DNA from: Ypsolopha sequella
Lineage: Eukaryota; Arthropoda; Insecta; Lepidoptera; Ypsolophidae
Reading direction: 5' to 3'
Assembly (NCBI GenBank): GCA_934047225.1
Contig: OW204005.1
Span: 19,724,396-19,788,395 of the forward strand
DNA: 64,000 nucleotides
Under the pieces are notes generated by a model, which saw only the letters and a program-made list of their open reading frames with translations, was not told the origin of the DNA and made no database searches. Of the stretch, positions 1-10,112 are shown piece by piece (within the stretch, counting starts at the first letter, position 1; each line of letters starts with the position of its first letter). A program made the position numbers and the translations under genes.

Positions 1-255
1 GAAAAATAGGCCGGCGCTCTATTCCCGCCAGTGCTGGCAGCCAGCGCTGGCTCGTCTTGAAAAACTGTTTATACGAGGTCAATAACTAGCCAGTGCTGGC
101 TTCGTCTAAACCCACCTTAATATAAGTAATCAAATAAAATCTATGTGTAAAGGTGTTTTATATCATAAATAATAATAGGGGGTAATATGCAGGGGAATAA
201 TAAAGGTTGGGTTTACTTTTAAATTTAATAAAAAATATACAGTGTAGTGTAAGAT

Positions 256-464
256 ACCCGGCATCAGTTGAGTTTTGATTAAAATAAATAGACATGGACA
301 TATATGATATAAAAGCACATGACATAGTGTTTTGAAACATATGTCATGTGCTTTTAGATATGTCAATGTCTATTTATTTTAATCATAAAAATATTGATTT
401 ATTTATTTTCATTATATTATGTCAATGTCTATTTATTTTAATCAAAACTCGACTGATACCGGGT
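256..464. mobile_element. Hairpin MITE, about 45-bp inverted arms
   Basis: Arms at 256-302 and 418-464 are near-perfect inverted copies (ACCCGGCATCAGTTGAG on the left, its complement with two changes on the right). A third partial arm copy sits at 359-386, and an inner hairpin AGCACATGACAT / ATGTCATGTGCT lies at 312-357. No coding potential. Superfamily not recognised. Confidence 0.75.
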
Positions 465-599
465 CCAGATCGGACCCGAAATATATCTTGAGATTTCCTT
501 ATATTTGTATCCTATTTATCAGTATATTTATGTTTAAAAAAAAAAACTTTAAAAGCTGTTATAGTGCATTCTATTTTTAAAAATTTATAAGTTAGACAA

Positions 600-767
600 T
601 AAAGCCGATTCTGAAGGCTTTAATTTTAGATTTAGTGCTGTCAAAACTAAATGTTCTTCGATAAAAATAGTCCTTAATAGTTGGGATTAGAAGCTAAATT
701 TCTTTTGAAAATTTTAAGCTTTGACAGCACTAAAACCAAAATTAAAGCCTTCAGAATTGGCTTTAAT
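600..767. mobile_element. Hairpin MITE with TAAAGCC ends
   Basis: The left arm at 600-647 (AAAGCCGATTCTGAAGGC...) is repeated inverted at 713-767. A diverged relative with the same 'TTTAGTGCTGTCAAAAC' arm lies at 31535-31675. The open frame across it is repeat sequence, not a gene. Confidence 0.75.
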
Positions 768-1087
768 ATATCTGTAACGACAAAGTATAAGATTCAAGAG
801 TGGATAGACAGTGATTTCAATACAAATATATCGCAAAATGTTGGTACAATGTTATGTTTCTAAAATGGTGCTTTTTTATAGTTTTCCATTCCGACTCGTA
901 AAAACATCCTTGAGCTTGCACACAGTATACCAATCTCCTGAAATTACCATCATTAAGGAATTCCATACGTGCTTCTACCATGCTACCTCATATAGGTAGA
1001 TACATGGATACTCTAATACTAGAGGTTCATTATCTTTCTTTGTAAATGTTTGAAGAATCCATCTACCTCTGCCTCTGCCTACGTTAT

Positions 1088-1212
1088 ACTACAAAACGAT
1101 GTTTAACTTTAGACAGTGTTTAAATCTGTTGCTGTCACTTTTTTAAAATATGAAAGAAAAGGCGACAACAACAGATTTAAACACTGACTAAAGTTAAACA
1201 CCGTTTTGTAGT
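1088..1212. mobile_element. Hairpin MITE, 44-bp arms
   Basis: ACTACAAAACGATGTTTAAC at 1088 is matched by its inverted copy ending at 1212. The arms differ at very few positions and the spacer is about 37 bp, so this is a young-looking foldback element. Confidence 0.8.
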
Positions 1213-1454
1213 AACACAGTAGATGTTTATATATTTTTGGCATATTCTTCTATTCTTTGTCTACATACATACTCACATATTCATATTCATATCACACTGT
1301 TTCAATGTGTGATCATTTTAAGTGTTACTTAGTGTTAAATTATTTTGTTTTAATTTTTATTTTTTTATTGAAATTTTGAAATTTTCTTCATGTCTTATGT
1401 CTTCTTTTTCTGTGTTGTGTGTGATTGTGACTGTAAATAAACGATTTTCTATTT

Positions 1455-1568
1455 CTATTCTATTACATACATATTACTCACACCAGTCTCCCAAAGGGGT
1501 AGGCAGATTACATATTTTCATCTGCTACGATCTAGACACACCTCTTTTGCCGCTTCCACACATCAATT
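1455..1568 (-). pseudogene. 3' end of LINE ORF2 (O family), minus strand
   Basis: Read on the minus strand, this segment encodes a degenerate form of the ORF2 C-terminal signature of a lepidopteran non-LTR retrotransposon (...DRSRWK..VSAYP.GRQA stop). The same segment recurs at 15357, 20890, 38470 and 45660. Here it abuts the SINE body that follows. 5'-truncated and non-functional. Confidence 0.65.
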
Positions 1569-1813
1569 TATGTGCATGGTATTTGTTCTTACTTACAACT
1601 TGCTGAACGCTAAAGGAAAACATCGTAAGGAAACCTGCATTCCCTGAAAAGTGTGTATTTGTGCCCGAAGAACGGCGACTGGGTTAACCACTCATCACGT
1701 TGGAGCGTAATAAACGTCGTTGAAACGCGGGTGTACCGAGTATGGACTGTGACTGCATTTCACAGTTCACACTCGGAACACCTCTGGCACCTTCTCGGGG
1801 TATCAAGTCGTGG
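1569..1813 (+). repeat. SINE body, 5'-truncated, split by an insertion
   Basis: Closely matches the body of the tRNA-headed SINE at 18385-18720 (shared stretches such as AACATCGTAAGGAAACCT and GTGAAACGCGGGTGTACC), but the tRNA-like head is missing. The 3' end is interrupted at 1814 by element H, and the sequence resumes at 2043. Confidence 0.75.
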
Positions 1814-2042
1814 CTGTTAGGATATAGGTATTCCAGTAAAACGATCCAAATAATTTATTTTGTCAGGAGAGGTGTGTCACGTATAGCTCGCTGAAGGCGC
1901 AGGGAGTAATTGAAAAACTATCCAAGGGACTTTTAGTCAAGTGATTGAAGTGGCTTGTTCATAAAAACAAATATTAACAAGTAAGAAAGAGACAGAATAT
2001 AGTGTTGAAATTATATTGATTTGTTTTTGTACATTCCAACAG
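1814..2042. mobile_element. Element H, copy 1 (3-bp duplication)
   Basis: Ends are CTGTTAGGATATA and the inverse of CTGTTGGAATGTA. It is flanked by TGG at 1811-1813 and 2043-2045. A second inverted copy lies at 50878-51131, also with a 3-bp duplication (GAG). A 3-bp duplication fits PIF/Harbinger-like or related DNA transposons, but the family is not identified. Confidence 0.7.
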
Positions 2043-2383
2043 TGGCTATGTATTTCCTTATTTTCAAACCTTGTTTTGACCTACGAATTGTTTTTGGGCG
2101 TTACAACTATTACTTAACGTTTTGTAACAGATCTGGAAAATCAAAGATTAAATTAAAGAAATTGCCAACTTTTTTGCACTTTGTTGACGCGATTTTAAAA
2201 ATTACATGAAAAACTGAAAAATGAAAATTAAGCATTTATTTGCCGAAAAGAAAGGAATTGTACAATTTACGTCATAATCTAAGGAATACATAAATAGGAC
2301 AAGTGCCACAAATTTATTGAACATTGATGCCTAAGCTAAATGCGTAAAGCATTTGTTCTATCTATATACAATATATATATATA

Positions 2384-3148
2384 CAGGATGTTAGGAAAAG
2401 TACTTCGTTCCTTTAAACCACGTGTGCTATAGGTATAACAGAGTATGTTAAGCGTGTAATATATTATATATTTTTAAATATAATAAAATAATATATTTTT
2501 AAAAACTTTTCTTTAAATTATTCAACCCTAGCTCAAAACGCACCATAGCGCGCCGCGCGCCGTGTGGTAATTGTGGTACAGTCAAGCTCAGCTCGGGTTA
2601 GACACTTTGAACTTTGTACCGTTCTTATGCCACGCGCAATAACATATTCAATGGTGCTTCGAGTATTAGAAATAGGAATTATTAGAAATAGGAATGATAG
2701 AAATAGCGAGCTAAGAAATAAGGCTAGCAACTTGAGTTATTTTTTCTCTGGATTTTTTTATTTTTATTTTATTTTATTTATGTGTTTAAAGCAGCGTTTC
2801 TTAACCTGTAGTCCGCGGACCCCTGGGGGTCCGCAGCCTAATCTAGTAATAGATTAGGCGATTACTAGATTATAATCTCAGTAGTAATATAACCCCAAAT
2901 ATCACTAATTTAGTTGCAAAAAAGCAGCACCAAATAATGAAAAAGTATATTTTTTCGTAATTTGTAGAATTAAAACAAATGGTCCGAAATTTAATGCTGC
3001 ATTTTATTATACGGGGGTCCTTAAAATTGTGCTTGATTTCCTACGGGGTCCGTGGACAAAAAAGGTTAAGAAGCGCTGGTTTAAAGCAATGTACTATACT
3101 TATAAGAAACGTGGTTTAAAGGAACGAAGTTCTTTTCCTAACAACCTG
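2384..3148. mobile_element. TIR element of about 765 bp with long terminal inverted repeats
   Basis: About 40-bp inverted termini: GTTAGGAAAAGTACTTCGTT near 2390 and its complement near 3140. The flanks are TA-rich (TATA on both sides), so the duplication cannot be resolved. It hosts the hAT MITE at 2792-3078. Open frames inside it are not recognisable proteins. Confidence 0.7.
2792..3078. mobile_element. hAT-type MITE nested in the previous element
   Basis: Termini CAGCGTTTCTTAACC and GGTTAAGAAGCGCTG are inverted copies. An exact 8-bp duplication GTTTAAAG (2784-2791 and 3079-3086) flanks them, which is diagnostic for the hAT superfamily. Length 287 bp, no coding capacity. Confidence 0.9.
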
Positions 3149-3449
3149 TATACATAACGTTCCATAACAAAAAGCACACAGCAAGCAAACGTCCAGTCAA
3201 TTCAGCCAATAAAAATAACACTCTATCTTCTCAGCGTCTCTCTAATTCAAAATGGCGACGATTAGAAGAAACAAATTAATTTATTGCAAGAACACGACAC
3301 CTGCATCTCGGTAAAAACGAGTATCTTCAAGCTGCGGATTCCTGGTACTCAGCAGTAAGAAAAGTCCGGTTGGATCGCGCGGACTCTTGAATAAAAAGAT
3401 GAGTACAGTTGTTTATTTATGACATTACTTTATAAGTGTACCCGCCCCC

Positions 3450-3980
3450 GTAGCATGATGACGCGCGACTTCGTTTGTCTTACGTTTTATCACGTACATC
3501 AACGAAATTAAGCGCTATGATAGGTTGATTGCGCGATTTGCGCGCGATTAAGAGCTTATGAGAATTTTATTTTTGTCACTGTCACTCCAAGCAAAAAAAC
3601 GCGCAGTGCGAGAGGGGCGGATTCAGGCTGAACGGGTAAAAAGTGGGTTTTATATTTTTATAAAAAAAAACGAATATATCTAGACATTGTTAAAACCCAT
3701 CTAAAAAAATATGTTTGAGTTCTGTACATGGTTCCTAATTCCTATTCGTCAAACGAGAAGAAAAAGTGTGTTTGAAGACCTCATTTCAACAATTATTTCT
3801 ATCGAGGAAAATTTATCCAAACGTGTTTTTAAAAAACAAAACCCTAGATTATGTAGTCAAAATGCGTATACCAGAAATTGATTACAATTTTCATGAAATA
3901 CATAAAAAAGAAACACCCGTATTTTTTTACATATCACATTTAAAACGCGTGACAAAAGAAGTCGCGCGTCATCGTGCTAC
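3450..3980. mobile_element. Inverted-repeat element U, interrupted by a B element
   Basis: GTAGCATGATGACGCGCGAC at 3450 is matched inverted at 3941-3980 (about 40-bp arms). Most of the interior is the B element at 3548-3943, leaving about 135 bp of original sequence. Confidence 0.6.
3548..3943 (+). mobile_element. TTAA element, subfamily B
   Basis: Starts TTAAGAGCTTATG and ends ...CATTTAA. It carries the B signature (CAGTGCGAGAGGGGCGGATT near the start and the GACCTCATTTCAACAATTAT core). Slightly shorter than the 423-425-bp norm. Inserted into U. Confidence 0.8.
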
Positions 3981-4600
3981 GGATGCTGGAAATCCCAACT
4001 GCCTATTTTGAATTATTCTAGAATTTGGTGACTAATGGAACATGATGAAACAAATGACATGTTAACCAGTGAAGTGCCAAATAGAAATATAACAATGTAA
4101 GTCGTTGGACGAGTTCGTCCGTTTAAAAAGTTAATTGATAATTTTGCTGGATTAAGTTACATTTTTTTTAAACTAGTTTTTATAATTAGAAGAAAGAAAT
4201 TATTAAAACTATAACTTGGTATGTGTATTTGGATACATTTGACGCTGGGAGGCACATAATTGTTGCGCTTTTTAGGTGAAAAGTTCACCCATGTTATAAC
4301 CATAACTTTATAACATGCTCAAATTATTTGGCAAGCATTGTATTTGAACACAAAAAAATAAAAAATTAGGAGATATGTTTTGTATGATCGTTAGTTTTCA
4401 TTTGTTTGCACTTTATGACAGTTTATGTATATTTTCTATCTTGAGTAATTTTCCAATCTCCTCCGCAGACCTTGAAAAGGAAGAAGAAAATTTTCTTCTT
4501 ACAGAAACATTGATTCAACACGTTAGTTTTCATATTTATGTAACAAGAAAATATCCTCTCAATAAAGTCTTACGTTTTAAACGATCTTTCAGAACAACTA

Positions 4601-5141
4601 CACTGGTGGACATAAAAATCGACTCAAGCATTGTTGTTCTACATTTAAGGAAATAACCCAATCATACAAACATAAACATATGAAATATATAACATATCAT
4701 TTTAAAGGTATAGGCCTCCACCTTTGATTAAATGCATTTTTGTCTTAAAGTATTTGCTATACAGGCTGATTTTGTTTTAAGTGATGAATTAATAAATATT
4801 GAAAAAATCAAATAGCGAAAAATTGAAAAAAAAAAACCTTCTTTTACAAAATCATTCATTTATTCATTAATTAAGTTTAACATTAGTACTTCATGTTCCC
4901 CCCTATAGCCCTTATAACTGCTTGCAGCCGGTTCTTCATTGACCTAATAAGTTTTTAATTAATTAAATGAATTTCACGTCCTGTATAGCGAATACTTTTA
5001 AACCAAAATGCATTTATTCAAAGGTGGAGGCCTATACCTTTAAAATGATATATATATTTCATTTGTTTATGTTTGTATGATTGGGTTATTCCCTTGAATG
5101 TAGGACAACAATGCTTGAGTCGATTTTTATGTCCACCAGTG
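4601..5141 (-). mobile_element. Internally deleted Tc1-like element with long TIRs
   Basis: TA dinucleotides flank it (4599-4600 and 5142-5143). The termini CACTGGTGGACATAAAAATC are inverted copies, and the arms stay similar for about 165 bp (4601-4765 versus 4981-5141). The about 215-bp centre keeps only the last codons of a transposase on the minus strand. The TA duplication, CACTGGTGG-type ends and that tail together indicate the Tc1/mariner superfamily. Confidence 0.85.
4883..4948 (-). pseudogene. C-terminal remnant of Tc1-like transposase
   Basis: On the minus strand about 21 codons read SMKNRLQAVIRAIGGNMKY then TAA (stop at 4883-4885). This resembles the conserved C-terminal tail of Tc1-like transposases (…RLQAVI.AKGGHT.Y). 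The catalytic and DNA-binding domains are deleted. The fragment is too short for standard gene finding. Confidence 0.75.
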
Positions 5142-5157
5142 TATAAACAAAACACGC

Positions 5158-5850
5158 TCTACCCCTCGGCCACAGCTTCAGGCCTCAGGCGCGCCAAGCG
5201 GTTCTTCTTGCGGCGGAGAGAGCAAATGTATGAAGTTTTATAGAGCCGGCCATGGGTCACCGCTCGCGCGTCTTTTCCGGCTTCGAGCTTCGACCAAAAT
5301 AAAATGAAATAGACTGATAAACATGTACTTACGCGTGAAGTGTGATGCCTGAACTTTTATTTTGCTTTTTGGTAGTATTCTTGCACTTTGGAAATGCACA
5401 CAAAGGCATTTTCTCGTCAGTTATTTGGATGACATTTAATAATAAGCGTACGTGTCACTCTTCTAACAGACAGAGACCGACTGAGATGAAGTGAGAGCCG
5501 GCGCTCACTTTACAGACTTCAAAAATCAGCACGCTATGGCCCGTCCATTCATTTTATTTTGGTCGAAGGCTTCGAGTGACTTGCGCAGTCGGGACGGCGG
5601 CAGTGTGCGGGGAGGCGTGCGGTTGAAACAGTGATCGAGCGCACAGGACGAACCTAATGTCGAGCGCTTTGAGCGAGCGAGCGCGCTATACATCCGATGC
5701 GGTCGAAGACGCCGACGGGTGTCGTGGCAGGGCAAAGCCCGTCGCAAAAACCGCCTGGAAACGCAGCAAGAAGCGCCGCCAGAAGCCTGAAGCTGTGGCC
5801 CTGGCGTTAAAGTTGTTGAACAGGATCATTTACAAACTAATGCATTAAAT
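5158..5850. other. GC-rich palindromic island, unassigned
   Basis: Clearly GC-rich in an AT-rich setting. Its outer parts are partly inverted copies: CTTCGACCAAAATAAAATGA at 5288 versus its inverse near 5550, and GGCCACAGCTTCAGG near 5170 versus CCTGAAGCTGTGGCC near 5785. The right side holds a short basic open frame. It could be a diverged foldback element, or a gene exon beside a partial inverted copy. Confidence 0.45.
5657..5848 (+). CDS. Short basic hypothetical ORF in the GC-rich island
   Basis: 63 codons from ATG to TAA. The middle is strongly basic (AKTAWKRSKKRRQKPEAVA), with Arg/Lys clusters that could be a nuclear-localisation or nucleic-acid-binding segment. No domain is recognised. 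A related PEAVA-like reading exists on the opposite strand near 5170, inside the inverted partner. I cannot tell an exon from chance coding in GC-rich repeat DNA. It is the only frame here that does not map to an evident transposon. Confidence 0.2.
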   Translation: MSSALSERARYTSDAVEDADGCRGRAKPVAKTAWKRSKKRRQKPEAVALALKLLNRIIYKLMH

Positions 5851-5859
5851 AACACAACT

Positions 5860-7205
5860 TTTCTAGAATAGCCTAATTGACATTAAACTACGCTCGCCTA
5901 ATTCCATAATAGTAGATAACACAACAAGTGAAAAAAACAAGAATTACCTTTGCGGCACAAAGTTATTGTTCACGAGCTATGTACCTACTCTACTTTTTAC
6001 CAATGGCTACGAGCAAATAAACAGTAGTATAATAACAATTTGAATCACATTTTATTATGCTTACAATTGATCGGTAAATAAGAGAACAAAACATTAGCTA
6101 ATTTTAATTATATTATATATCATACATGTCATAACATTGTCAGACGGGCGGGGACATAAAACTACTTAAAACTAGTGGTTGTGTTTTTATTTGACTTGCA
6201 TCAAAGTACCATATTGGATGTGGGCTTTTGAGTTATTTTAAGAAAGAAACAAGAAATGACCAATATAATATCGATAAAGAAATAAGGAAAATCGGACTTG
6301 GTCGTTACCTTTGAATCTAGAAAAAAATACATAGGACTTGGCTTTATGGTCGCAGATACCTTTGCCTTTCCTGGAAAGTATATGAACAAATAAAAAAAAA
6401 GTTTTTTTTTCACTCAGTGAGAAAAAAAGCGTTTTATACACTAATCAGTGAACCAATAGCCCATTTTTGAGAATTTCGAGTAGCATGGTAAAATCACATT
6501 TTATTTATACTTTTTAATCGAAAATTAGAAAAATAATCATAAGGAATGCGTTTGGGAGCCCGATCCGTCACGTTTATTCACGTTACCTATATCTATAACA
6601 CCATTACACATTTTCTGATCGTTATTAACATAAAATCACAGCCATAAATTGAAATTAGTAATTAATGAAGATTATCAGATCTTGTCTCTGGTCATGTTTG
6701 AGTGGTCTCAGTTTTCTCCTCGAAAGTGTCCGTCACGGCGCTGTTGCGTTGTTTTTTAGCGTTCCGTCACGATATGGAAAATGGAAATCCAATGGCGACG
6801 CGAGCGTTATTGTCCACTTGTCTGTCTATCTTTAACTGTAAACTACTCGGCTGGCTGAGATAATGCTTTCGTGAAAACTTCAGAAAATGGTTGATGATAT
6901 ACCTAACTTCTTTTCATTTTGCATTTGGCTTACTTTTAATGGAAAGCGTCGATGAAAAATGTTCCATAGAGAAGATGTGTTTACTACTTGACCATAATGT
7001 ATGGAGTCTCTAGTTTTCGGCTTATTAGCGAATAAATATCCACCCAGTATACAGCAAATATTACGTGTAATTTATTTATACTTCGTAAGTGTTCTGGCAC
7101 TACCCTTAATCTTCTGAAAACACCAAAAGTTAACTGGTAGACAATGCTAGTTAGCTTTAAGTTCACCTTTGTACATTCTTATTTTTTTACAAGAAAGTTT
7201 TTCAT
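5860..7205. other. No gene or clear repeat seen
   Basis: AT-rich sequence with many stops in all frames. I found no second copy elsewhere in the window, no terminal inverted repeats and no RNA gene. It could be unique intergenic or intronic DNA. Confidence 0.5.
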
Positions 7206-7485
7206 ACGTACATTCTGTCCCGAAAGTACCCGGATATTCTCATTTCAAAATCCCGTGCTAGAGATATTAAAAAAATTATTTTTGCGTTAGTTTGGTACAA
7301 CTGTCATTGATTGGCGGTAAAAAAAAAAACTAACCTATGTCGAGTATTTTGTGACTAATTAACATTTGTGACAAACAACTTTTGTGGTCGCGTCGTTTTT
7401 TACTATGGCCGATTTTGTTGAGCAACGATCTTGTATTAATACTGTGTTGCAAATGAAATTTCTTGTGCCGAAACGCTTAAAATGA
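7206..7485 (+). pseudogene. Mariner-like 5' stump with start of transposase
   Basis: CATTCTGTCCCGAAAGTACC near 7211 resembles a mariner-type terminal repeat. The ATG at 7405-7407 opens 26 codons (MADFVEQRSCINTVLQMKF...), matching the N-terminal start of the HTH_48 domain of mariner transposases before a stop at 7483-7485. An RTE tail follows immediately, so the rest of the element is lost. Superfamily by motif recognition; boundaries approximate. Confidence 0.6.
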
Positions 7486-7730
7486 CCCCCTTACTTGGAG
7501 ACCCCCTCGAAGTTATTCGGGGGAGAGTAAGAGGACAGCTCATAGGCAAAAAACCAGGTGGCACACTAAACCTGGGACCGATTGATGGCGGTATATCCAT
7601 CTCTTATAGCCGGATCTTATATGAAACAGACTGGTGACAGGCAGCGGCGTGTCATTGGTGCGAGGGATTCGGCACCGCGCTCACCAACTCGCCTGCCCAG
7701 CGTGAGTATGGGCAACCCCCCCCCAAATAA
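7486..7730 (+). repeat. RTE-like LINE tail segment (J), copy 1
   Basis: Shares long stretches with 13117-13490 and, inverted, with 61078-61460 (CTTACTTGGAG, GATGGCGGTATATCCATC, GAACAGACTGGTGACRGGCAGC). This copy stops before the conserved RT C-terminus seen in the other two. Confidence 0.75.
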
Positions 7731-7836
7731 AGTACACTCCTAAAATGAAGGCGTTCGCAAATAATTGTATGTTAGTTAAATTGATCAGACAACCGTTTTT
7801 TTATGCAATCGCTGATAAGATCGATAGGAGGAACAG

Positions 7837-8299
7837 CCCTCCTATTCTGTATCTTTAGTGCGAACTGAACGAGGTGCCTATCATCAAAAACATAGATAAA
7901 ACTGAAATTTCAAAATTGTTTTTAGTGGGTATTGAACTATTAACAATCTGTGTCGTCACTTCAAGTGCGAACATATCCTTAGGAAATCGGAATTCGATAG
8001 TATATCTACGTTTTTGATGATAGACACCCAGTCCAGCGGGCCTATTATGTATCTCTAGTTGCCTTCTGGACTGAGTGTCTATCATCAAAAACATAGATAT
8101 ACTATCGAATTCCGATGTCCTAAGGATATGTTCGCACTTGAAGTGACGACACAGATTGTTAATAGTTCAATACCCACTAAAGGCAATTTTGTAATTTCAG
8201 ATTTTATCTATGTTTTTGATGATAGGCACCTCGTTCAGTTGGCAACTAAAGATACAGAATAGGGAGGCTGAAGGCAACTAGACATACATAATAGGCCCG
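7837..8299 (-). mobile_element. CWG element G (outer copy), split by another G
   Basis: The left part 7837-8036 and the last 29 bp 8271-8299 together make one G element (about 229 bp) in inverted orientation. Flanks are CAG (7834-7836) and CTG (8300-8302). The ends CCTATT.TGTATC.TTAG are inverted relative to each other. Interrupted at 8037-8267 by a second G in the opposite orientation. Confidence 0.85.
8037..8267 (+). mobile_element. CWG element G (inner copy)
   Basis: A 231-bp copy beginning CGGGCCTATTATGTATC and ending GATACAGAATAGGGAGG, flanked by CAG (8034-8036) and CTG (8268-8270). It sits inside the outer G. Other full copies at 19616, 23868 and 51814 are 229-231 bp. A 3-bp CWG target and short TIR suggest a PIF/Harbinger-type MITE. 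Confidence 0.85.
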
Positions 8300-8302
8300 C
8301 TG

Positions 8303-8989
8303 TACTGGTGGTCTTATCCGACAAATATGTAGGCAATCTTCGTAAATACTATATGTTATCATTGGCCTATAACCGTTATTAATAATTACGATGTTGATGA
8401 TACCAACAACTTATCTGCCAGTTAAATATAACTCTTACTTCATACCAAGTCGCATAAGTCATCAAAACACTAGTGCCACAGTCTAGGGGAGCTAAGGTTT
8501 GTTTGAACATGTTAAACTAGAGACATTTCGACATTTTATTTATTATCCGAAATATTATAACATTACTGTAATAGACCAAATCGTTACAATATTATATATG
8601 TATATAATTTTATTTTAAGCACTAACTAACATACTTTCTTCTAGCATTCTCTTCCACACCCTCATGACACATCCTATTCCATCTACAAACACATCACACT
8701 CTGGTGCTTTAGCGAGCAGGGAACAGAGCATATCGAGTGCTCGCGCGTCGGGCGAGTACCGCTACAGGTTGGTACGAGATCTTGCTTCCGCGAGGAAAGG
8801 AGCTAAGGTTCTAAAAATCTGCAATTTGATATTGGATTTTTAGGATAAATTTTTTTATTTTTCTCACCTTTGTTTTGGAAATATTTTGAACAATTTAAAT
8901 TTTTTAATATTTTCTTTTACACTGTGATATGTGGGCAAATTAATGCTAATATAGCGCCAAATTTCATGTTTTTATCTTCAACGGTGCTA
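8303..8989. other. No gene or clear repeat seen
   Basis: AT-rich, with a short GC-richer patch near 8700-8790 that has no recognisable product. The last bases lead into an F-like tail. Confidence 0.45.
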
Positions 8990-9095
8990 AAGTTATGAAT
9001 GAGGCTGTGACATATGGACGGACGGACGGACAACGGAGTCTCACCATAAAGGTTCCTTTTGTACCTTTTATGTACGGAACCTTAAAAACGTTAAA
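8990..9095 (+). repeat. F-like retroposon tail
   Basis: Contains GGACGGACGGACAACGGAGTC and ends TTATGTACGGAACCTTAAAAA. This parallels the 3' part of the F repeat (GACAGCGGAGTC ... GGTACGGAACCCTAAAAA) but is diverged. Confidence 0.5.
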
Positions 9096-9503
9096 TACCA
9101 ATGTATTACATAATATCATTGTTCAATACATAATCTATGTTATTTGTAAAACATGTGTTCCGTGGTCCGATCGTCAACTTTTACACTCTCATTCTTACTT
9201 CCGCCTACATTTCAATTGTCATTTGGATAAAATGTGCTCGAACACTCTCCAGCACCTCTATCACAATAAATCTCAACTGAACCGAACGATAAACTAACAG
9301 CACCTTACAGTCGATGGAACAAATCATAAATAATCATAATAATAAATGATGCGATAACACAAGTAATAAATAATCTTAAATGACAGGTTGCATATAATTA
9401 GCTGACGGGTCGATCACTTTGGATTATTTTTAGTTGCTGACCTACGGTTACGTTTTTAGATTGGCAATGAGTAGCTAGCAAATATGCAGAAGCGACATCT
9501 CTT

Positions 9504-10112
9504 TTAAGAGGCTATGCGAATTTTATTTTTGTCACTGTCTCTCCAAGCGAAAAATCGCACAGTGCGAGAGGGGCGGATTCAGGACAAAAGCGAAAAATGT
9601 TAGTATAATTTATACTGTAAGGTGTGACTCCTTGATGGAACTTCATTCTAACACTAATCAAAGTCTTCTTGTACGAGTTCCACTATTTTATTGCAATCAG
9701 CCCGACGATGTCAAATAGACGAAACTAGTCGCAATAATTAAGGAAATAAAATAGTGGAACTCGTACAAGAAGACTCTGATTAGTGTTTGAAAAATGTTAG
9801 TTTTAACAAAAAAAAATAGCTAGCAAAATTTCAAATATCAAATTTCTAGATGTTGTTGAAACACACCTAATAAAATATGTTTGAGTTCTGTATATGGTTC
9901 TTATTCGTCAAAGGAGGAGAAAAAGTGTGTTTGAAGACCTCATTTCAACAATTATTTCTATCGAGGAAAATTTATCCAAACATGTTTTCCAATTTCAAAA
10001 CCCTAAATTATAATAGCCAAGATGCATATACCAGAAACAGATTATAATTTTCCGTGTATTTCATGAAATACACAGAAAAGAAACACCCGTATTATTTCGC
10101 ATATAGCCTTAA
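9504..10112 (+). mobile_element. TTAA element, subfamily B, interrupted by K
   Basis: Opens TTAAGAGGCTATGCG and closes ATATAGCCTTAA. The B core is intact. A K insertion at 9604-9788 with a 12-bp duplication splits the 5' part. Its terminal TTAA (10109-10112) is also the first TTAA of the adjacent A element. Confidence 0.85.
9604..9788. mobile_element. Short retroposon K, palindromic copy
   Basis: Flanked by an exact 12-bp direct repeat GAAAAATGTTAG (9592-9603 and 9789-9800). It contains a 43-bp-arm hairpin (9650-9692 versus 9745-9787, AACACTAATCAAAGTCTTCT...). The non-hairpin half matches the simple copy at 22274-22342. A long duplication of this size suggests target-primed (LINE-like) integration. 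Confidence 0.7.
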
